A stretch of DNA of 64,000 nt from Epibacterium sp. Ofav1-8 (lineage in GTDB: Bacteria; Pseudomonadota; Alphaproteobacteria; Rhodobacterales; Rhodobacteraceae), in assembly GCF_022348185.1 (NCBI RefSeq), contig NZ_JAKRFD010000008.1, positions 1-64,000 of the forward strand, read 5' to 3'. Numbering within the stretch: the first letter of the stretch is position 1; every line of letters begins with the position of its first letter. Shown here one piece after another: positions 16,080-25,517 of the stretch. The position numbers and the translations under genes were made by a program. A model generated the notes under the pieces. That model ran no database searches. It had not been told where the DNA came from and worked only from the letters and a program-made list of their open reading frames with translations.

Positions 16080-17675
16080 ATGGCGGGCTTGGAAGCGGTC
16101 CACAGCAACCGCATCGTCATCATCGGTGCCGGGCTGGGGGCGCTCTATGCGGCGTTGACGCTGGCACCGCGCCCGGTGGTGATGATCTCTCCTGACTCGC
16201 TGGGGCGGGGGGCAAGTTCGGCTTGGGCGCAGGGCGGTGTGGCTGCCGCGATGGGCGTCAGCGACAGCCCCGAGGCGCATGCCATTGATACCACCCGCGC
16301 CGGGGCAGGCACTGTGGATGCCGAGGTCGCCGCATTGGTCACCCGTGAGGCCCGCGAACATATCCTTGATCTCACCACGCTTGGCGCGCCTTTTGATCGG
16401 ACCGAAGACGGCGGCTATGTGATGTCGCGCGAGGCGGCGCATAGTTTTGCCCGCGTGGTGCGGGTCAAGGGCGATCAGGCCGGGGCCGAGATCATGCGCG
16501 CCCTCATCGAACGCGTGCGTGCGACGCCCTCGATTCAGGTGATCGAAGGGGTGATGGCCGAGGGGCTGGAGGTCCGCGAAGGCACTGTGACGGGCGTGCG
16601 GCTCATCTCTTCAGCGCCAGAAGGATCAGCTGTGGTGCTGCTGCGCGGCAGTGCGGTCTTGATGGCTGGCGGCGGCAGCGCCGGGCTTTATGCGATCACC
16701 ACCAACCCGCCCCGCATCCGGGGGCAGGCGCTGGGCATGGCCGCCCGCGCCGGTGCCGAGATCGCTGATGCGGAATTCGTGCAGTTCCACCCCACCGCAA
16801 TGGATGTGGGCGAGGACCCGGCCCCCTTGGCGACCGAGGCGCTGCGCGGTGAGGGCGCGATCCTTGTCAATGCCGCCGGTGAGCGGTTCATGCTGGACGA
16901 ACATCCCGACGCGGAGCTTGCGCCGCGCGATGTGGTGGCGCGGGCGATCTTTGCGCAGTCGCAGGCGGGCAAGCGCCCGCTTTTGGATACGCGGGCTGCA
17001 ATCGGCGCCGACATCATCACCCTGTTCCCGGCGGTCAGCAGTGCCTGCGCGCGCAATGGCATCGACCCGACGCAGGAGCCGATCCCGGTGGCCGCCGCCG
17101 CGCATTACCACATGGGCGGCATCGCCACCGATCTGGACGGGCGCAGTTCGCTGTCCGGCCTCTGGGCTTGTGGCGAATGTGCCTCGACCGGGCTGCATGG
17201 TGCCAATCGTCTGGCCTCGAATGGTCTCTTGGAGGCGCTGGTCTATGCCCGGCGCGCGGCGGAGGATATTGCACGAGGGCAGGATGCACCCCACGAGGCC
17301 GCGCCGGTTCATCTTGAGTTGCCCCCCGGCGGCGAGGGCGCTGATCCCGCGCTTGTTGCATCCCTGCGCCAATGCATGACCCGCAATGTTGGTGTGGTAC
17401 GCAACGCGGATGGGCTGCGCACAGCGCTGCGCGAGATTGCGGCCCTTTGCGCCCAACAGCCCACCTGCGAGAGCTTTCAAAACATCTGCACCGCCGCCAC
17501 CATGATCGCCGCCGCCGCATTGCTGCGCGAAGAAAGCCGTGGCGCGCATGAGCGGTCCGATTTCCCCGAAACCTTGCCCGCGCTCGCGCACCGCTCCCGT
17601 CTGACGTGGGATGCGGCCAAGATGCTGCGCGACAGCTTGCTTGAAGCGCCTTTACCCCACCCGGAGACCCCATGA
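16080..17675 (+). CDS. nadB: L-aspartate oxidase
   Basis: A 531-residue FAD enzyme that oxidises L-aspartate to iminoaspartate, the substrate of NadA. The N-terminal dinucleotide motif is VIIGAGLGALYAALTL. SSAWAQGGVAAAMG and HGANRLASNGLLEALVYARR are hallmark segments of the succinate dehydrogenase/aspartate oxidase flavoprotein family. The C-terminal helical domain (residues 400-510) is present. It starts 7 bp after nadA, and its stop overlaps the nadC start by 4 bp, so the three enzymes are co-translated. Confidence 0.97.
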   Translation: MAGLEAVHSNRIVIIGAGLGALYAALTLAPRPVVMISPDSLGRGASSAWAQGGVAAAMGVSDSPEAHAIDTTRAGAGTVDAEVAALVTREAREHILDLTTLGAPFDRTEDGGYVMSREAAHSFARVVRVKGDQAGAEIMRALIERVRATPSIQVIEGVMAEGLEVREGTVTGVRLISSAPEGSAVVLLRGSAVLMAGGGSAGLYAITTNPPRIRGQALGMAARAGAEIADAEFVQFHPTAMDVGEDPAPLATEALRGEGAILVNAAGERFMLDEHPDAELAPRDVVARAIFAQSQAGKRPLLDTRAAIGADIITLFPAVSSACARNGIDPTQEPIPVAAAAHYHMGGIATDLDGRSSLSGLWACGECASTGLHGANRLASNGLLEALVYARRAAEDIARGQDAPHEAAPVHLELPPGGEGADPALVASLRQCMTRNVGVVRNADGLRTALREIAALCAQQPTCESFQNICTAATMIAAAALLREESRGAHERSDFPETLPALAHRSRLTWDAAKMLRDSLLEAPLPHPETP

Positions 17676-18520
17676 GCTTTGCCACTTTGCCTGACCTGAT
17701 CCTCGAGCCCCTGGTCAAATCCGCCCTGATGGAAGACCTCGGCTCTTATGGCGATGTGACCACCCGCGCGGTGATCCCGGACGATGTGACCTATTCCGCC
17801 CGCCTGCGCGCCCGCGAGGAGGCCGTGGTCTCTGGTATGCAGGTGGCCGCACTTGCGTTCCGACTGATCGATGCCAACCTGCGGGTGAAAACCCTCGTTG
17901 CAGATGGGGCCGCCTGTCAGCCCGGCGATGTGCTGATGGAGATCGAGGGCAAAGCCGCCTCGATCCTGATGGGCGAACGGGTGGCGCTGAACTTTGCGGG
18001 CCGCCTGACGGGGATTGCAACCCTGACAGCGGCGATGGTGGCCGAGACGCGCGGCACCGGGGCGCGCATCACCTGCACTCGCAAGACAACACCCGGCCTG
18101 CGCATGGTGGAAAAGCTCGCAGTGCTGCATGGCGGTGGCTTTAATCACCGCTATTCGCTCTCGGATGCGATCCTCATCAAGGACAACCACATCGCCGCTG
18201 CGGGCGGTATTCCCGCGGTGCTGGACGCCACCAAGGCGCATGCCAGCCATATGATGGCGGTGGAAATCGAAGTGGATACGCTGGATCAGCTGCGTGAGGT
18301 CCTTGAGGTCGGCGGTGCTTCCGTTGTGCTCTTGGACAATATGGCGCCGGATCAGCTGCGCGAGGCAGTCCAGATCAACGCGGGTCGTCTAGCGCTGGAG
18401 GCCAGCGGCAACGTCAAACGCGACACGGTGGCGGCGATTGCGGCCACGGGGGTGGATTATATCTCCTCGGGGGCGCTCACGCATTCGGCGCGCACAGTCG
18501 ATTTGGGCTTGGATTTTTAA
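17672..18520 (+). CDS. nadC: Nicotinate-nucleotide diphosphorylase (quinolinate phosphoribosyltransferase)
   Basis: A 282-residue enzyme that converts quinolinate and PRPP to nicotinate mononucleotide, CO2 and PPi. Conserved segments are EDLGSYGDVTT, TRKTTPGLR, GGGFNHR and IKDNH, which carry the quinolinate- and phosphate-binding basic residues. The length is typical. The ATG overlaps the nadB stop (ATGA). The stop overlaps the stop of the convergent LysR gene by 4 bp, so no terminator separates them. Confidence 0.97.
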   Translation: MSFATLPDLILEPLVKSALMEDLGSYGDVTTRAVIPDDVTYSARLRAREEAVVSGMQVAALAFRLIDANLRVKTLVADGAACQPGDVLMEIEGKAASILMGERVALNFAGRLTGIATLTAAMVAETRGTGARITCTRKTTPGLRMVEKLAVLHGGGFNHRYSLSDAILIKDNHIAAAGGIPAVLDATKAHASHMMAVEIEVDTLDQLREVLEVGGASVVLLDNMAPDQLREAVQINAGRLALEASGNVKRDTVAAIAATGVDYISSGALTHSARTVDLGLDF

Positions 18521-19449
18521 ACGCTCAGCCCGCAGCCCTTGCTGGATGATAATGCCTGAAGGACGGGGTCCGCGCGCAGCCGGTCGCGGGCAAAATCAAT
18601 AAAGCTGCGTACCTTTGCCGGTGCGCGCCGCCCTTCTGCATGGACCAGATGGATTGGCATGCTGTCTGGCTCAAACTCCTCCAGCAGGCAGGCGAGATGT
18701 CCCGCAGCCACATCGCGTCCGGCCTGATAGGACAACATCCGGCAAATGCCCCAGCCCGCGCGCGCCGCGTCCAGCCCAGCCGCAACGGTACTGACACAGA
18801 GCTGCGGCGTAATGCGCACCGCGTCCTGTTGGTCGGTGCCAAACCTCCACTCCGTTGCGGAAGAGACCGCGTTGATCGCCACGATGCGATGCGCAGCAAG
18901 GTCTGCCGGACCCTCTGGCGTGCCGTATCTCTCAAGGTAGGAGGGCGCAGCACAGACCACCCGGCGCACCGCGCCAACTTTGACCGCTGACAGCGTCGAG
19001 GAGGGCAGATGCCCGATCCGCAGGGCCACGTCAAAGCCCTCTTCGACGATATTCACCACCCGGTCCAACAGCACCAGTTCGGCCCGCATCTCCGGGTACT
19101 CATCCAGATAATCCAGCAGGATCGGCAGGATATAGATGCGCCCAAACTCATTGGGGCAGGTCAGCCGCAATAGTCCCACCGGGGCGCTGGCCGCCCCGCG
19201 CGCCGCATCATCGGCGGCCTGCAAGGAGGTCAGGATATGGCGCACATCGTCCAGATAGCGCCGTCCCACATCGGTCAGATGCAAGCGCCGGGTGGTGCGG
19301 GTAAAAAGCCGCGCGCCCAGTTGCGCCTCCAAGCCGTTGATCGCTCGCGTGGCCGATGGCGCACTCAGGCCCACCCGGCGGGCCCCGGCGGCAAAGCCCT
19401 CTTCCTCTGCCACGGCGACAAACACCTGCATGCTTTGAACGCGGTCCAT
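18517..19449 (-). CDS. LysR-family transcriptional regulator
   Basis: A 310-residue regulator. Residues 1-60 are the winged helix ([20 protein letters not shown], then [17 protein letters not shown]). Residues 90-295 are the periplasmic-binding-like effector domain, with SVLLRLTCP-like and GFDVALRIG segments typical of the CrgA/DsdC-like subgroup. It converges on nadC, but its 5' end faces the NTF2-like/GST/flavoprotein trio at 19579-21676. LysR regulators usually control the divergent neighbour, so that trio is the likely target. The effector cannot be read from the sequence. Confidence 0.93.
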   Translation of the reverse strand: MDRVQSMQVFVAVAEEEGFAAGARRVGLSAPSATRAINGLEAQLGARLFTRTTRRLHLTDVGRRYLDDVRHILTSLQAADDAARGAASAPVGLLRLTCPNEFGRIYILPILLDYLDEYPEMRAELVLLDRVVNIVEEGFDVALRIGHLPSSTLSAVKVGAVRRVVCAAPSYLERYGTPEGPADLAAHRIVAINAVSSATEWRFGTDQQDAVRITPQLCVSTVAAGLDAARAGWGICRMLSYQAGRDVAAGHLACLLEEFEPDSMPIHLVHAEGRRAPAKVRSFIDFARDRLRADPVLQALSSSKGCGLSV

Positions 19450-19578
19450 GGATTTTGCCCTGATTGCTATCGAAATCTGAAATTATCTCTTTCTTTCATG
19501 TCGTATTATTTTACGCAACGGGGTGATTTATCTCTGTCACCAGAGGCGCCGACCACCGCGCCACAACTGGAGACCAAA
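19450..19578. promoter_or_regulatory. Divergent promoter region of the LysR gene and the NTF2/GST operon
   Basis: 129 AT-rich bases lie between divergent genes. TATTAT at about 19504 is a candidate -10 for the rightward operon, with a poor -35. A LysR box (T-N11-A) is expected here, but no single candidate stands out. Confidence 0.4.
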
Positions 19579-20052
19579 ATGACCCTCACGCCTCGCCCAC
19601 CGCTGCCGCCCTTCACCCGTGACAGTGCGATCGAGAAAGTTCGCCTTGCCGAGGACGGCTGGAACAGCCGGGACGCGGCCAAGGTGACGCTGGCCTATAC
19701 GCCCAATAGCCGCTGGCGCAATCGCGCCGAATTTCCCGTGGGCCGGACCGAGATTGAGGCATTCCTGACCCGCAAATGGGCGCGCGAACTGGAATATCGG
19801 CTGATCAAGGAGCTTTGGGCCTATGACGGCAACCGGATCGCCGTGCGCTACGCCTATGAATATCGCGACGACAGCGGCCATTGGTTCCGCGCCTATGGCA
19901 ACGAAAACTGGCAGTTTGACGAGAACGGTCTGATGGAAGAGCGCCATGCCTCCATCAACGAACACCCAATCACTGAAGCAGATCGCAAGTTCCACTGGCC
20001 ACTGGGCCGTCGCCCCGACGACCACCCGAGCCTGAGCGATCTTGGCCTTTGA
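19579..20052 (+). CDS. NTF2-like/SnoaL-like protein (DUF1348 family)
   Basis: A 157-residue protein. The ATG at 19579 is chosen for CTGGAGACC just upstream. A longer form from 19498 would add a polar stretch without family similarity. Residues 15-140 form a cone-shaped NTF2-like fold: [33 protein letters not shown] and [19 protein letters not shown] are typical of DUF1348. Members are small cytoplasmic proteins of uncertain function, often near stress or detoxification genes. It is the first gene of a three-gene unit, with 17 bp to the glutathione transferase. Confidence 0.85.
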   Translation: MTLTPRPPLPPFTRDSAIEKVRLAEDGWNSRDAAKVTLAYTPNSRWRNRAEFPVGRTEIEAFLTRKWARELEYRLIKELWAYDGNRIAVRYAYEYRDDSGHWFRAYGNENWQFDENGLMEERHASINEHPITEADRKFHWPLGRRPDDHPSLSDLGL

Positions 20053-20069
20053 CCCCTGAGGAAAACCAG

Positions 20070-20723
20070 ATGACCCCCGATTTCCCCGCCAACGCCACCC
20101 CGATCAAATTCTACCGCCACCCGCTCTCTGGTCACTGCCACCGGGTGGAGATGATGCTGTCGATCCTGGATCTGCCGTATGAGCTGATTGAAGTCGACCT
20201 GCTAAAGGGCGCGCATAAAGCGCCGGAGTTTTTAGAGCTCAACCTGTTGGGTCAGGTGCCGGTGATCGACGACAACGGCACTCTGGTTGCGGATTCCAAT
20301 GCGATCCTTGTCTATCTGGTGCAGGCCTATGGTGCGGGGACCGACTGGCTGCCGACCGCGCCCAAACCCGCCGCCGAGGTGCAGCGCTGGCTGTCGCTGA
20401 CGGTGTCGCATGTGGCAACCGGCCCCTCACGCGCGCGGTGGCGGACATTGATCGGCGCGGGAGACACGCCCGAGACGGGTGCAGCCCGCGAGGCCAGCCA
20501 CGCGTTCCTCGGTCTGATGGAAGGGATGATCGCGGGGCGGGATTTCCTTGTGGGCGACAGCCCCACGATCGCCGATGTCGCGGCCTACGCCTATATCGCC
20601 CATGCGCCGGAAGGGGGCGTAAGCCTTGCAGATTATCCGCTGGTGCGGGCGTGGATCGACCGGGTGCAGGGCATCAAGGGCTTTGTGCCGATGCAGGCCT
20701 CCCCCATTCCCGAAATCGCCTGA
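20070..20723 (+). CDS. Glutathione S-transferase family protein
   Basis: A 217-residue cytoplasmic enzyme. The ATG at 20070 follows CTGAGGAAAACC; an earlier TTG is less likely. The N-terminal thioredoxin-like domain is IKFYRHPLSGHCHRVEMMLS, NLLGQVPVIDD and the glutathione-binding ADSNAILVYL (residues 8-85). The C-terminal helical domain follows, with DSPTIADVAAYAYI. Serine-type or cysteine-type chemistry cannot be decided; SGHC lies at the usual active-site position. It is probably a conjugation or peroxide-detoxifying enzyme. The neighbours point to electrophile or xenobiotic stress. Confidence 0.92.
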   Translation: MTPDFPANATPIKFYRHPLSGHCHRVEMMLSILDLPYELIEVDLLKGAHKAPEFLELNLLGQVPVIDDNGTLVADSNAILVYLVQAYGAGTDWLPTAPKPAAEVQRWLSLTVSHVATGPSRARWRTLIGAGDTPETGAAREASHAFLGLMEGMIAGRDFLVGDSPTIADVAAYAYIAHAPEGGVSLADYPLVRAWIDRVQGIKGFVPMQASPIPEIA

Positions 20724-20734
20724 GGAGCGCCGAC

Positions 20735-21676
20735 ATGTCCCGTGCAGACCATGTCTTTCACGCAGGTGAGCTGATCCTGCAACGCCGCGCCGGTGTGGCA
20801 GAGAGTTACCGAGAGCGGGTGGCCCATGCCATCCGTCCGGAGATGCCGCAACAGCACCGCGATTTCTTCGAGAGCCTGCCGGTGCTCTTCCTCGGCCTGC
20901 TGGATGCGCGCGGACAGGTTTGGGCGACGCCTGCGGTGGGCGAGGTCGGGTTCCTGCGTGCACGCGATCCCCGGCGTCTTGCGGTGGGCGCACGGCCGGT
21001 GCTGGGCGATACGCTCTGGCTCGATGTCCGACCCGGTGCGAAAGTGGGCGTTGTTGGCATGGAGCTGTCCAGCCGTCGTCGCAACCGGATGAACGGCACA
21101 ATCCGCGCGGTCAATAGCGAGGGGTTCGAGATCGCTGTGGACCTGAGCTTTGGCAATTGTCCGCAGTATATCCAGACGCGCGATCTGTTGTGGCCCGCCA
21201 ATCCGCCCGCGCCAGTGGCGACCGCGCTGCCCGATTGGGACGCGCGCAGCCGCGCCTTGGTGGCGCAGGCCGATACCTTCTTTATCGCCTCGCGCGCGGC
21301 GGAGATGTCGGACGATCCAGCCGATGGCATCGATGCCTCGCATCGCGGCGGGCGACCCGGATTTCTGACGATCAACGCCGATGGTTCGCTGTCGTTTCCG
21401 GATTTTTCGGGCAACCGCTTTTTCAACACGCTTGGCAATATCGAGGCCGACGGCCGCGTGGGGCTGTTTATCCCCGATTTCAGCAGCGGGGCCGGGATTT
21501 TTGTCACCGGATTGGCCACGGTTGACTGGACCCCCGACCGTGTGGCGGGCTTTCAGGGTGCAGAGCGGATCGTGGACGTGCAGCCTGAGGAGATCTGGTA
21601 TTGCGACCACGCGCTTCCGGGGCCTGCGCCGCTGGTGAATGCGTGGCCGATGCTCGCGGAAACCGGGACCTGGTAG
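20735..21676 (+). CDS. Pyridoxamine 5'-phosphate oxidase-like flavin-nucleotide-binding protein
   Basis: A 313-residue protein. The ATG at 20735 follows CTGAGGAGCGCCGAC, 11 bp after the GST stop. The split-barrel FMN-binding fold is suggested by DTFFIASRAAE, HRGGRPGFLTIN and FPDFSGNRFFNTLGNI in residues 175-240. Such proteins reduce or sense small electrophiles, or act as general flavoproteins. It closes the NTF2/GST trio. The N-terminal 150 residues are an extra domain common in long PNPOx-like proteins. The substrate is unknown. Confidence 0.85.
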   Translation: MSRADHVFHAGELILQRRAGVAESYRERVAHAIRPEMPQQHRDFFESLPVLFLGLLDARGQVWATPAVGEVGFLRARDPRRLAVGARPVLGDTLWLDVRPGAKVGVVGMELSSRRRNRMNGTIRAVNSEGFEIAVDLSFGNCPQYIQTRDLLWPANPPAPVATALPDWDARSRALVAQADTFFIASRAAEMSDDPADGIDASHRGGRPGFLTINADGSLSFPDFSGNRFFNTLGNIEADGRVGLFIPDFSSGAGIFVTGLATVDWTPDRVAGFQGAERIVDVQPEEIWYCDHALPGPAPLVNAWPMLAETGTW

Positions 21677-21702
21677 GCCGGGGCTTGCGGAGCGACTCAG
21701 AT

Positions 21703-21728
21703 GGGCGCGGGCCATGCGGTCCGCGCCC
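21703..21728 (+). terminator. Terminator after the NTF2/GST/flavoprotein operon
   Basis: An 11-pair GC-rich stem (GGGCGCGGGCC at 21703-21713 with GGTCCGCGCCC at 21718-21728, one G-U) has a 4-nt loop. AAAATTTT follows, 26 bp after the stop codon. Confidence 0.6.
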
Positions 21729-21910
21729 AAAATTTTGGCGGATACCGCAGATTCCCGGGAATGCTGCACATTGGTCCAAAGCCGCGAGAGCGTGATTTTC
21801 TCAAGGGTTCGGAAAATTACGACGCAAATTCAGTATTTTACGATCTTCCTGCCAGGGCAGGGCACGCCACCTGTCTCGCGCGGCGTCACAGCTAATACTT
21901 TAAAAATAGA

Positions 21911-21928
21911 AATTTCAAGCTTGAAATT
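21911..21928. promoter_or_regulatory. 18-bp perfect palindrome: probable operator of the 2-aminobenzoyl-CoA operon
   Basis: AATTTCAAGCTTGAAATT is a perfect palindrome centred 66 bp before the ATG at 21986. It lies in the AT-rich island at 21830-21960, next to a -10-like TTTAAAAAT. The length and symmetry fit a MarR-type dimer site, and the operon encodes a MarR protein (25023). A sequence matching 14 of 18 positions lies upstream of kynA at 63619-63636. Binding by this MarR is inferred. Confidence 0.7.
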
Positions 21929-21985
21929 GTTATGAGATACGCAGACCCTCTTCTCATCAATACTTGAGTTGGGGATGAGGATCAT

Positions 21986-24280
21986 ATGCGCATAGCATGC
22001 TTGGGAGGGGGGCCTGCGGGCCTGTATTTCGCGATCTCGATGAAGCTGCGCGATCCCGATCACGACGTCACCGTGATCGAGCGCAACCGCGCCGATGACA
22101 CCTTTGGCTGGGGTGTGGTGCTGTCGGATGAGACGCTCGACAATCTCGCCGCCAATGACGCCACAAGTGCACAGTCGATCCGGGCGCATTTTGCCTATTG
22201 GGACGACGTGGCACTGCATTTCAAAGGCACCCGGCAGGTGTCTTCGGGCCACGGGTTCTGCGGTATTGGACGCAAGCAACTGTTGATCCTGTTGCAAGAG
22301 CGCGCACGCGAATTGGGCGTCGATTTGCAGTTTGAGACCGAAGCAAAAAGTGCCGAGGATTATCGCAAGGACTACGATCTGGTTGTCGCGAGCGATGGGC
22401 TCAATTCCCGCACCCGCAGTCTCTATGCCGAAACGTTCAAACCGGATGTGGACACGCGTTTGTGCAACTTTGTCTGGCTGGGCACCCACCAGACTTTCAA
22501 GGATGCGTTCACCTTCATCTTTGAGGAAACCGAGCACGGCTGGGTCTGGGCGCATGCCTATCAGTTCGATGACGACACCGCGACCTTCATCGTGGAATGC
22601 ACGCAAGAGACCTTTGATGCCTTTGGCTTTGGCTCCATTAGCCAGCAGGAGAGCATCAAGGTCTGCGAAGAGATCTTTAAGGATCATCTGGGCGGTCACG
22701 CGCTGATGACCAATGCCAACCACATTCGCGGCTCGGCCTGGATTCGTTTCCCACGGGTTCTGTGCGAAAAATGGAGCCATGAAAATGTGGTGCTGATGGG
22801 CGATGCGGCGGCGACGGCGCATTTCTCCATCGGGTCGGGGTCGAAACTGGCGCTGGAATCCGCCATCGCGCTGGCTGATCTGCTGCATGAAAAGCCCGAT
22901 CTGCAAAGCGCCTTTGAGGACTACGAAGAACAGCGTCGCCTTGAGGTGCTGCGCCTGCAATCGGCGGCGCGTAACTCGATGGAGTGGTTCGAGCGGGTCG
23001 AACGCTATCTTGATCTCGATCCGGTGCAGCTGAATTATTCTATGCTGACCCGCAGCCAGCGCATCAGCCATGAAAACCTGCGCGAACGCGACAAGGACTG
23101 GCTTGAGAGCGCGGAACGCTGGTTTATGACCCAGGCCGGTGCGCCTGAGGATGCGCCGCTGCGCGCGCCGATGTTTGCACCCTTCCGCCTGCGCGACATG
23201 GACCTTAAGAGCCGCATCGTGGTCTCGCCCATGGCGCAGTACAAGGCCGAGGACGGCTGCCCCACCGACTGGCATCTGGTGCACTACGGCGAACGCGCCA
23301 AGGGCGGTGCGGGGCTCGTCTACACCGAGATGACCTGCGTGTCGCCAGAGGGCCGGATCACTCCGGGCTGTCCGGGGCTATATGCGCCAGAACATGAGGC
23401 CGCATGGTCCCGCATTGCCGATTTCGTACATACGCAGACGGATGCCAAGATCTGCTGCCAGATCGGCCATTCGGGGCGCAAAGGCTCCACCCAGCTCGGT
23501 TGGGACGAGATGGATGCGCCGCTGCCAGAGGGCAACTGGGATATCGTCAGTGCCTCTGCCATTCCATGGTCGGATCAGAACGCCACCCCGCGCGAAATCA
23601 CCCGCGCAGAGATGGACGAGGTGCGCGATCAATTCGTGAGCGCGGCTGAGATGGCGGATCGTGCGGGGTTCGACATGATCGAGCTGCACGCGGCCCATGG
23701 CTATCTCATCTCTTCGTTCCTGTCGCCGGTCTCAAACCAGCGCGGCGATGACTATGGCGGCAGCCTGGAAAACCGCCTGCGCTATCCGCTGGAGGTCTTT
23801 GCCGCCATGCGTGCGGTCTGGCCCGACGGCAAACCGATGTCGGTGCGCATCTCGGCCAATGACTGGGTGGGCGAGGATGGCGTCACCCCGGACGAGGCGG
23901 TCAAGATCGCGCGTGCCTTCTGGGAGGCGGGGGCGGATCTGATCGACGTGTCTGCCGGTCAGACCACCATTGATGCCAATCCCGTCTATGGTCGCATGTT
24001 CCAGACGCCCTTCTCGGATCAGATCCGCAATGAGGCCGGGATCTGCACCATGGCGGTGGGCAATATCTTTGAGGCCGATCACGCCAACTCGATCCTGATG
24101 GCGGGCCGGGCCGATCTCGTGGCCGTGGGTCGCCCGCATCTGGCCGATCCCTACTGGACCCTGCGTGAGGGCACCAAGATTGGCGACCGCGCCGCTCCGG
24201 ACTGGCCGCTGCCCTATCAGGCGGGCCGCGATCAAAGCTGGCGGCTGGCGGATAAAGAAGCGGAGAGCTTGCGCGCATGA
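21986..24280 (+). CDS. 2-aminobenzoyl-CoA monooxygenase/reductase-type bifunctional flavoenzyme
   Basis: A 764-residue two-domain enzyme. Residues 1-380 form an FAD aromatic hydroxylase ([17 protein letters not shown], then [20 protein letters not shown]). Residues 390-764 form an old-yellow-enzyme NADH:flavin oxidoreductase ([51 protein letters not shown]). This fusion is the hallmark of 2-aminobenzoyl-CoA monooxygenase/reductase and of salicylyl-CoA 5-hydroxylase-type proteins. It hydroxylates and reduces the ring of 2-aminobenzoyl-CoA, breaking aromaticity without ring cleavage. The CoA ligase at 27534 and the beta-oxidation-type neighbours support the aminobenzoyl substrate. GAGGATCAT precedes the ATG. 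It is the first gene of the operon. Confidence 0.92.
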   Translation: MRIACLGGGPAGLYFAISMKLRDPDHDVTVIERNRADDTFGWGVVLSDETLDNLAANDATSAQSIRAHFAYWDDVALHFKGTRQVSSGHGFCGIGRKQLLILLQERARELGVDLQFETEAKSAEDYRKDYDLVVASDGLNSRTRSLYAETFKPDVDTRLCNFVWLGTHQTFKDAFTFIFEETEHGWVWAHAYQFDDDTATFIVECTQETFDAFGFGSISQQESIKVCEEIFKDHLGGHALMTNANHIRGSAWIRFPRVLCEKWSHENVVLMGDAAATAHFSIGSGSKLALESAIALADLLHEKPDLQSAFEDYEEQRRLEVLRLQSAARNSMEWFERVERYLDLDPVQLNYSMLTRSQRISHENLRERDKDWLESAERWFMTQAGAPEDAPLRAPMFAPFRLRDMDLKSRIVVSPMAQYKAEDGCPTDWHLVHYGERAKGGAGLVYTEMTCVSPEGRITPGCPGLYAPEHEAAWSRIADFVHTQTDAKICCQIGHSGRKGSTQLGWDEMDAPLPEGNWDIVSASAIPWSDQNATPREITRAEMDEVRDQFVSAAEMADRAGFDMIELHAAHGYLISSFLSPVSNQRGDDYGGSLENRLRYPLEVFAAMRAVWPDGKPMSVRISANDWVGEDGVTPDEAVKIARAFWEAGADLIDVSAGQTTIDANPVYGRMFQTPFSDQIRNEAGICTMAVGNIFEADHANSILMAGRADLVAVGRPHLADPYWTLREGTKIGDRAAPDWPLPYQAGRDQSWRLADKEAESLRA

Positions 24281-25026
24281 GCAGAGATCTGAGCCAAGAA
24301 CACGTCCTGATTACCGGCGGTGGCACGGGGGTGGGGGCGGCCTGCGCGCAGGCTTTTGCCGCTGCGGGGGCCACGGTTACCCTGATGGGGCGCACAGAGA
24401 AAACCCTTGTTGAGCAGGGGCTTCCCTATGAGGTCTGCGATGTGACCGACGCGGCGAGCGTGACATCCGCTGTGGCGCGCGCGGCGGCTGCACGCGGGCC
24501 GGTGAGCGTGGCACTTGCCAATGCGGGCGCCGCCGAAAGCGTGCCTTTTGCCAAGATGCAGCCAGAGATGCTGAATGCCATGATGGCGGTGAACCTCAAT
24601 GGCGTGGTGAACCTCTGGCAGGCGGTGCTGCCGGGCATGAAAGAGGCAGGGCACGGGCGCATGATTGCCGTGGCCTCAACCGCCGGGCTCAAAGGCTACC
24701 CTTATGTCAGCGCCTATTGCGCTGCAAAACACGCGGTGGTGGGGTTGGCCCGTGGTCTGGCTAAGGAACTCGCCCGTACCGGCATTACCGTGAATGCAAT
24801 CTGTCCGGGGTTTGTGGAAACGCCGATGCTTCAACGCAGTATCGATAATATCCGCGCCAAGACGGGCATGAGTGCCGAGGACGCGGCGGGCGCGCTCAAG
24901 GCGGACAATCCGCAGGGGCGTTTTGTGCAACCGGAGGAAGTTGCGGATGCAGCGCTGTGGTTGGCGTCGAGCGGTGCGGCCTCGGTCAACGGCCATGCCC
25001 TGGCCCTGACGGGGGGCGAGATATGA
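24277..25026 (+). CDS. Short-chain dehydrogenase/reductase of the aminobenzoyl-CoA operon
   Basis: A 249-residue NAD(P)-dependent enzyme. The cofactor motif is [12 protein letters not shown] (about 12-22), followed by ANAGAA. The catalytic set Ser134, Tyr147 and Lys151 is intact ([10 protein letters not shown], then [12 protein letters not shown]). It overlaps the flavoenzyme stop by 4 bp. In the proposed pathway it would oxidise or reduce a 3-hydroxyacyl- or ketocyclohexyl-CoA intermediate. The exact step is inferred from position in the operon only. Confidence 0.92.
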   Translation: MSRDLSQEHVLITGGGTGVGAACAQAFAAAGATVTLMGRTEKTLVEQGLPYEVCDVTDAASVTSAVARAAAARGPVSVALANAGAAESVPFAKMQPEMLNAMMAVNLNGVVNLWQAVLPGMKEAGHGRMIAVASTAGLKGYPYVSAYCAAKHAVVGLARGLAKELARTGITVNAICPGFVETPMLQRSIDNIRAKTGMSAEDAAGALKADNPQGRFVQPEEVADAALWLASSGAASVNGHALALTGGEI

Positions 25027-25517
25027 GCAGCGCCAAACCGCGCGCAGAGGTCCGCGATGCGGCCTCCAAGGCCCGTCTGCGCCTGTGGCTGAAACTCTTG
25101 AAGACCTCTGGCAGTATCGAGGCCGAGTTGCGCCGCCGCTTGCGGGATCGCCACAATACCACGCTGCCGCGTTTTGATGTGATGTCGGCGCTGTCGCGCA
25201 ATCCCGAGGGCCTCAAGATGAGCCAGCTGTCGCAGTTTTTGCGCGTCTCAAACGGCAATGTAACAGGCATCGTGGATCGGCTGACCGACGATGGCCTCGC
25301 GCTGCGGGTTGCGGTGCCCGGAGATCGCCGCGCGCAGGTGGCGCGACTGACCCCTGCGGGAGAGGCAGAGTTTGCCCGCCTTGCCGCCGAGCATGAGGCC
25401 TGGATCGATGAGATGATGGCGGGCCTTGGCGCAGATGACATCACGGATATGAGCGCGCTGCTGGATCAGATCCAGCCCATAGGCGCAAATCAGACTTCTA
25501 AGGACGACCTCACATGA
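25023..25517 (+). CDS. MarR-family regulator, probable repressor of the operon
   Basis: A 164-residue protein. The ATG at 25023 overlaps the dehydrogenase stop (ATGA). The winged helix covers residues 45-125: [39 protein letters not shown], and the wing [16 protein letters not shown]. The fold and the ligand type (aromatic acids or acyl-CoAs) match regulators of aromatic CoA pathways. It is encoded third in the operon it would control. The perfect palindrome at 21911 is the obvious candidate site. The inducer could be 2-aminobenzoyl-CoA, which is inference. Confidence 0.92.
   Translation: MSSAKPRAEVRDAASKARLRLWLKLLKTSGSIEAELRRRLRDRHNTTLPRFDVMSALSRNPEGLKMSQLSQFLRVSNGNVTGIVDRLTDDGLALRVAVPGDRRAQVARLTPAGEAEFARLAAEHEAWIDEMMAGLGADDITDMSALLDQIQPIGANQTSKDDLT

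Noticed and set aside
21830-23284. A 484-codon open frame on the minus strand opposite the flavoenzyme gene
   Set aside because: It covers the palindrome and promoter region and has no recognisable domain, while the plus-strand gene has clear FAD motifs.
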